Below, in pieces: positions 58,749 through 64,000 of a DNA stretch of 64,000 nucleotides. The notes under the pieces were generated by a model. That model was not told where the DNA came from, ran no database searches, and saw only the letters and a list, made by a program, of their open reading frames with translations. The first letter of the stretch is position 1. The number at the start of each line of letters is the position of its first letter. The stretch spans positions 13,062 to 77,061 of the forward strand of contig JBBSGZ010000001.1 of the NCBI GenBank assembly GCA_038253555.1, read 5' to 3'. The translations under genes and the position numbers were made by a program. The DNA is from JALYUA01 sp038253555 (lineage in GTDB: Bacteria > Acidobacteriota > Thermoanaerobaculia > UBA5066 > Gp7-AA6).

Positions 58749-59965
58749 TGCGCGGTCGGCCGGTGGCCCCGCTTTCGCGCCCTCTGCTCGCCGTCCTGCG
58801 GCCCGTCCGGAACGCCACGAGGGGCGAGAGGATCGCCGTCGTGGGAGGCGCCGTCAGAGACCGGCTTCTCGGGCTGCGCGCGGCGGATCGGGACGTTGAT
58901 GTCGTCGTCGAAGGGGACGCCGTCGCTCTCGCGCGGCGAGCTGCGAAGGCCGACTCTCTGAGCGTGAAGGTCCACGAGAGGTTCGGGACAGCCACCCTGG
59001 TGGCCCCGGACGGCTGGATCATCGATCTCGCCCGCGCCCGGAAAGAGATTTACCGTCGGCCGGGCGCCCTTCCGGAAATTTCGCCGGCAACTCTCGAAGA
59101 GGACCTCTCGCGGCGCGATTTCACCATCAACGCGATGGCGGTCGAGCTCGATGGCGGGGGGGCCGGCGGACGAAGGCACGACCCGTTCGGCGGCGCCCAG
59201 GATCTGGTGCGCCGGCTCCTGCGCGTCCTGCACCCCCGTTCCTTCGAAGACGACCCGACGCGGATTCTGCGGGCAGTTCGCTACGCGGCCCGCCTCAATC
59301 TGCACTTCGAGAAATGGACGCGCCGATGGCTTGGCGCGGCGGTGGCCGGGGGCGCTCTGGATACGATTTCCGGGGATCGCCTCCGGCGCGAGCTCGAGCG
59401 TACGTTCTCGGAGACTCGCTTCTCGGAAGCCGTGCGTCTCTTCGACGTCCTCGGGGTGGCGGTCGCGGTGCACCGCGACTGGCGGGCGTCGCCGGCAGTG
59501 CTGGCCGCGCTCGGCCGCGCGGAGCGCCTCGCGCGCGCGCGGCCGGGGGAGACGACGTGGCTTCTGCCGCTTCTGGTGTGGGCGGGAGAACTTCCAGAGA
59601 GTGCCTGCGGTGAGCTGGCCCGCCGCCTGGCGCTCGCGTCCCCTGCCCGCAGGGCGCTCGAGCGGTGGGCGGCCACCCGCGACGCGATCGCCGCCGAAAC
59701 GCCGGTTTCCTCCGACGAGCGGCTCGCCGCAGCGGCCCTTCTTCCGGGGACGAGAGGGGGGCGGCGACGGAAGGGTTTTCTGCTCGACCCGGTTGCGCTG
59801 TCGATCCGCGGCGCGGACCTGCTCCGCGCCGGAGTTCCTCCCGGCCCCCGGGTAGGGCGGGCGCTCGCCGAGACCAGGGCCGCGCTCGGCAACGGAAGGA
59901 TTGTCTCCGCAGAGGAGCTCGCATTCGCGCTCGACGTGGCCCGGCGGGACGGAGATAGAAAGTGA
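58748..59965 (+). CDS. tRNA nucleotidyltransferase/poly(A) polymerase family protein
   Basis: Class II nucleotidyltransferase of 405 residues. IAVVGGAVRDRLLG (28-41) holds the GG-x-x-RD signature; the metal-binding DVDVVVEG follows, and RRDFTINAMAVEL is the family motif B. A Pro/Arg-rich C-terminal domain lacks an HD domain. CCA addition to tRNA is the likely role; poly(A) polymerase cannot be excluded. ATG 58748 overlaps the dnaE TGA by one base (TGATG). The stop overlaps the GTG of the next gene. Confidence 0.9.
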   Translation: MRGRPVAPLSRPLLAVLRPVRNATRGERIAVVGGAVRDRLLGLRAADRDVDVVVEGDAVALARRAAKADSLSVKVHERFGTATLVAPDGWIIDLARARKEIYRRPGALPEISPATLEEDLSRRDFTINAMAVELDGGGAGGRRHDPFGGAQDLVRRLLRVLHPRSFEDDPTRILRAVRYAARLNLHFEKWTRRWLGAAVAGGALDTISGDRLRRELERTFSETRFSEAVRLFDVLGVAVAVHRDWRASPAVLAALGRAERLARARPGETTWLLPLLVWAGELPESACGELARRLALASPARRALERWAATRDAIAAETPVSSDERLAAAALLPGTRGGRRRKGFLLDPVALSIRGADLLRAGVPPGPRVGRALAETRAALGNGRIVSAEELAFALDVARRDGDRK

Positions 59966-60663
59966 AAATCGTCCGCGCGGCGATCCTATTTTCTGCGGCG
60001 GCCTCCCTCGCGGCGATCGGCCGATCGTCCGTCGGGGACCAGGCTGCGGATGTCATCCCGAAATCAGGGGCCGACGCCTCGACGGCGCTTGCCTCTTCGA
60101 AATCCACTTTCTGCGCGGAGTGGGTGCGGCAGTCCCGGCAGGGCTACGAGCGGCTGACGCTCTTCCGCGACCGCTCGCTCGTCTGGAAACGCAGCCGGGA
60201 CGGGAAGGACGAGATCGCGAGAAAACGGATCGCCCCCGAGGAGCTCGTGTTTTACTGCGACTACTTCTCACGGCCGGAGGTGTGGTCGGTCGCTACCGAC
60301 CAGCGGTCGGGATTGACCGGAGAGTTCGCCGTCCAATCGGTCGTGACCCTGGTTCGCGCTGACGGCGCTCGCCGCACGATCCGGTTCGATGATTTCTCGC
60401 CGCTCTCGCCCGAGGCGGCTTCACTGAAAGCCGCACTCGAGGGACTGAAGGTCGTATTGACCGACCCGCTCGCGCCGGCTTCTCGCTTCGCGCCGGATGC
60501 CCTCGCCCCGGGGCAGCTTCTGAAGCGCTTCGACGGCGCCGTGTTTCGCATCCGGACGATCGACCGGGAGAAGGCCGTGGTCGAGCTCGAGGGCGTCAAC
60601 GAGCCGTACCGGCAGTTCCGGAAAATCGAGGAGCTCCGGTTTCAGTTTTCTCCGCCCGAATGA
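59962..60663 (+). CDS. Exported protein of unknown function
   Basis: Unrecognised 233-residue protein with signal peptide (VKIVRAAILFSAAASLAAIG) and two cysteines (STFCAEW, FYCDYF). The rest alternates charged and beta-like stretches (GYERLTLFRDRSLVWKRSRD). It is translationally coupled on both sides by four-base overlaps (GTGA, ATGA) between the CCA-adding-type gene and rsmD; no functional link can be stated. Confidence 0.7.
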   Translation: MKIVRAAILFSAAASLAAIGRSSVGDQAADVIPKSGADASTALASSKSTFCAEWVRQSRQGYERLTLFRDRSLVWKRSRDGKDEIARKRIAPEELVFYCDYFSRPEVWSVATDQRSGLTGEFAVQSVVTLVRADGARRTIRFDDFSPLSPEAASLKAALEGLKVVLTDPLAPASRFAPDALAPGQLLKRFDGAVFRIRTIDREKAVVELEGVNEPYRQFRKIEELRFQFSPPE

Positions 60664-61238
60664 AGCGCCGCGGCCCGGGCCAAATCCGGATCGCGGCCGG
60701 CCGATGGAAAGGTCGCGGCCTGGAAGTTCCAGAGGCCGCCCGCCCGACCTCGGGCCGCGCCCGCGAATCCCTCTTCGACCTTCTCGGCGCTCGCGTCGAG
60801 GGCGCGAGGTTTCTCGACCTGCACTCGGGCAGCGGGGCCGTCGGGATCGAGGCGGTTTCCCGGGGATCGACGCGCGCGGTCCTGGCGGAGAGGGAATCCA
60901 CCGTCCTCGCGCGCAACGTCGCCCGTCTCGGGTCGCCGCCGGAGCTCTCGGTTCTGGCGTGCGAGGCGGGAGAGGCGGTCGAGAGACTCTCGGCGGCGGG
61001 GGAGCGCTTCGACGTCATTTTTTCGGACCCTCCCTACGGCGAAAGGACGGCGCCGCCGCCGGGGATCGAGCGGCTCGTGGCCGCCGGGGGACTCGTGGTC
61101 CTGCAGCGCGATGCGGACGCGCCGTCCCCGGAAGTCCCCGGTCTCGTGCACTTTCGGGAGAGGGCTTACGGGAGAAACGTGTTCGATTTTTATACGCCCG
61201 CGCCTGCGGACGGGGAGACGTCTCCCGAAACCCCCTGA
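60660..61238 (+). CDS. rsmD: 16S rRNA (guanine966-N2)-methyltransferase
   Basis: RsmD-type rRNA methyltransferase, 192 residues. IRIAAGRWKGRGLEVPEA at the start, RPTSGRARESLFDLL, motif I FLDLHSGSGAVGIEAVSRG and the catalytic DPPYGE define the family. It methylates G966 of 16S rRNA in 30S subunits. coaD usually follows rsmD in other bacteria; here coaD is elsewhere (3331). The last bases run into the palindromic leader of metK. Confidence 0.93.
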   Translation: MKRRGPGQIRIAAGRWKGRGLEVPEAARPTSGRARESLFDLLGARVEGARFLDLHSGSGAVGIEAVSRGSTRAVLAERESTVLARNVARLGSPPELSVLACEAGEAVERLSAAGERFDVIFSDPPYGERTAPPPGIERLVAAGGLVVLQRDADAPSPEVPGLVHFRERAYGRNVFDFYTPAPADGETSPETP

Positions 61239-61300
61239 CGTCAGGCAACCGTCCCCCGTAGAGAGACTTGCGTGCCATGCCCCCGGGTGCTAACCTCCCC
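61212..61300 (+). promoter_or_regulatory. Candidate SAM-clan riboswitch or paired-palindrome operator before metK
   Basis: Two palindromes centred on GACGTC, GGGAGACGTCTCCC (61213-61226) and CCTGACGTCAGG (61234-61245), have centres 20 bases apart. GGGGAG (61212-61217) could instead pair with CTCCCC (61295-61300), enclosing GGCAACC (61244-61250) and GGGTGCTAAC (61285-61294), two strings that resemble the conserved core of SAM-I/SAM-IV riboswitches. Position before S-adenosylmethionine synthetase fits. The intervening helices are not convincing by eye, so an operator or chance is possible. Confidence 0.3.
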
Positions 61301-61320
61301 GATTCCTGGCGAACCCCGCC

Positions 61321-61326
61321 TAAATT
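61321..61326 (+). promoter_or_regulatory. -10 box (TAAATT) for metK
   Basis: CCTAAATT lies 16 bases before the metK ATG; AGGAGA is the ribosome site. TAACCT at 61291-61296 with TTGCGT 16 bases upstream is an alternative promoter overlapping the candidate riboswitch. Confidence 0.4.
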
Positions 61327-61342
61327 CTCGATAGGAGAGACG

Positions 61343-62520
<1,178 letters not shown>

Positions 62521-62524
<4 letters not shown>

Positions 62525-63864
62525 GCACCGTCGCGAGCGTCGCCCACGACGTCAAGGATCGTGAGCTTGCCGAGCGCGGGCGCCTTCGGATCGCGTGGGC
62601 CGAGGCGAGCATGCCCGTGCTCCGGCAGATCAAGGAGCGCTTCGAGAGGGAGAAGCCGTTTCAGGGAATCCGGATGTCTGCCTGCCTCCACGTCACGACG
62701 GAGACAGCGAACCTCGCGAAGACTCTCGCCGCCGGCGGAGCGGACCTGGTCGTCTGCGGCTCCAACCCGCTGTCCACCCAGGACGACGTGGCCGCATCGC
62801 TCGTGGTCGACTCGGGCATCGCCGTGTACGCCGTCAAGGGCGAAGACCACAAGACGTATTACGAGCACATCCGCGCCGCCCTCGCTCACCGTCCGAACAT
62901 CACGATGGACGACGGCGCCGACCTCGTGTCGTCGCTCCTCTTCCTCGCTCTCGGCAAGGATGCGGACGTGGATCCGGTCCTTCGCGAGTGGGCGAAAACC
63001 CTCTCGCCCGCCGACCGGAAGGGACTGCTCGACGGGATCGTGGGCGGAACCGAGGAGACCACGACGGGGGTCATCCGGCTGAAGGCCATGGAAAAGGATG
63101 GCGTCCTCAAGTTTCCGGTGGTCGCGGTCAACGAGGCGAGGACGAAGCATCTGTTCGACAACCGCTACGGCACGGGCCAATCGACGCTCGACGGGATCGT
63201 CCGCGCGACCAACCTGCTGGTGGCCGGTTTGAACGTCGTCGTCGCCGGGTATGGCTGGTGCGGACGCGGAGTGGCGATGCGGGCGCGCGGCCTCGGCGGC
63301 CACGTGATCGTGACCGAGATCGATCCGACGAAGGCCATCGAAGCGGTTCTCGACGGTTACCGCGTCATGACGATGGAGGAAGCCGCGAGAATCGGCGACA
63401 TCTTCGTCACGGTCACGGGCAACAAGGGCGTTCTGCGCGAAGAGCACTTCCGGGCGATGAAGGACGGCGCCGTCGTCTGCAACTCCGGACACTTCAACGT
63501 CGAGATCGACATCCCCGCGATGGAGAAGCTGTCGCGCGAGCGCCGGATGATCCGGGAATTCGTGGAGGAATACACCTTTTCGGACGGTCGTCGTGTGAAT
63601 CTGCTGGCGGACGGCCGGCTCATCAACCTTTCGGCCGCGGAGGGTCATCCCGCCTCCGTGATGGACATGTCTTTCGCGAACCAGGCGCTCGCCGCCGAAT
63701 TCATGGTCAAGAACCACGCTTCCTTGGAGAAGAAGGTCTATACGGTTCCCGACGACATCGACCGGGAGATCGCGCGCCTGAAGCTCGCGGCGATGGGCGT
63801 CGACATCGACGTTCCGAGTCCCGAGCAGATGCGTTACATGAGCTCATGGGAAGAGGGTACCTAG
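62521..63864 (+). CDS. ahcY: Adenosylhomocysteinase
   Basis: NAD-dependent enzyme splitting S-adenosylhomocysteine, removing product inhibition of methyltransferases. The 447 residues contain MSACLHVTTETANL, CGSNPLSTQDDVAASL, NNRYGTGQS-type DNRYGTGQSTLDG and the NAD motif VAGYGWCGRGVAMRARG. It ends in PEQMRYMSSWEEGT, lacking the KPxxYRY tail of eukaryotic-type enzymes, as in many bacteria and archaea. The stop TAG sits in CTAG at the border with an IS630 element whose transposase stop uses the same four bases. No methionine synthase adjacent. Confidence 0.97.
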
Positions 63865-64000
63865 TGTCCCGAGTTAGAGATTCGATGACAAAAGCGAGCG
63901 ACGCTTTCGAGGATTTCGTCAGCCGTTTTGGTCCAGACAAAGGGTTTGCTGTGGGTGTTAGTCAGGCGGATGTAGTGATGGATGGCGTTTTCGAGTTCTC
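63861..64000 (-). mobile_element. IS630-family transposase, C-terminal end (element runs off the window)
   Basis: On the minus strand, from the window edge to TAG at 63861-63863, 46 codons read ELENAIHHYIRLTNTHSKPF, then VWTKTADEILESVARF and CHRISNSGH. The PFVWTKTADEIL block is typical of IS630-family transposase C-termini. The catalytic domain lies beyond the window. The likely element end starts at TA (63862) with GTGTCCCGAGTTAGAG; IS630 elements insert at TA. This is the only sign of a mobile element in the window. Confidence 0.8.

Overview
The window is a dense, GC-rich (roughly two thirds G+C by eye) stretch of bacterial chromosome with about 65 protein genes, no rRNA or tRNA, and one insertion-sequence fragment at the right edge. 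A Gram-negative, double-membrane cell is implied by apolipoprotein N-acyltransferase, lipobox proteins, periplasmic binding proteins and a lytic transglycosylase. Gene content (PEGA-domain Ser/Thr kinase, DUF1684 protein, SpoIIE-type phosphatase, archaeal-type GAPDH, sphingolipid genes, metK-ahcY pair) is most like Acidobacteriota or a neighbouring deep phylum; this placement is inference, not a measured assignment.

Layout: 1-4779 (+) end of an oligopeptide-type ABC importer followed by coaD, a thioesterase and msrA. 4820-7813 (-) secreted protein, ygfZ-like, EamA transporter, glycosyltransferase 2. 7847-9667 (+) small zinc-ribbon protein, hotdog thioesterase, NYN-LOTUS RNase-like protein. 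9774-11958 (-) frameshifted zinc-ribbon membrane protein and type II GAPDH. 12118-13319 (+) hydrolase and AMMECR1 protein. 13388-14170 (-) SpoU/TrmH methyltransferase. 14196-16582 (+) CaCA exchanger and aminotransferase. 16600-19784 (-) membrane protein and M1 peptidase. 19828-23346 (+) a three-gene set that reads as bacterial ceramide synthesis (CerR-like reductase, serine palmitoyltransferase, bCerS-like acyltransferase), facing a PAP2-family enzyme (23438-24382, -). 24479-31528 (+) NfeD protease, slipin, SPOR protein, lipA, lnt, prfB with a programmed +1 frameshift, and a CoA-type Nudix hydrolase. 31578-36086 (-) DUF1684 protein, TPR protein, PEGA Ser/Thr kinase. 36177-44095 (+) lipoprotein, serine hydrolase, a thiolase/hydroxyacyl-CoA dehydrogenase/crotonase set, a LeuA-family enzyme, xerC/D and a lytic transglycosylase. 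44130-45679 (-) ABC exporter. 45740-47549 (+) frameshifted HDAC-family gene and two WXXGXW-repeat proteins. 47592-49466 (-) RsbU-like phosphatase. 49608-52718 (+) membrane protein, guaA, methyltransferase. 52704-55093 (-) aminotransferase and amino acid permease. 55263-63864 (+) dnaE, CCA-adding-type enzyme, secreted protein, rsmD, metK, ahcY. 63861-64000 (-) the 3' end of an IS630-family transposase.

Expression style: genes are packed tightly. Twenty-three same-strand junctions overlap by exactly four bases (ATGA, GTGA or TTGA), indicating translational coupling. Fifteen genes that begin a transcription unit have a -10-like hexamer 6-10 bases before the start codon and no Shine-Dalgarno sequence, so they are probably translated from leaderless mRNAs; other first genes have ordinary GGAGG-type sites. 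Three divergent gene pairs seem to share overlapping -10 boxes. Period-7 repeats occupy several intergenic gaps. No gene-free stretch exceeds 300 bases; the longest is 46644-46894 (251 bases).

The most interesting locus is the putative ceramide cassette with its facing PAP2 gene. Next are the candidate SAM-sensing leader or paired palindromes before metK, the leaderless and bidirectional promoter architecture, and three genes each broken by an apparent single-base deletion.
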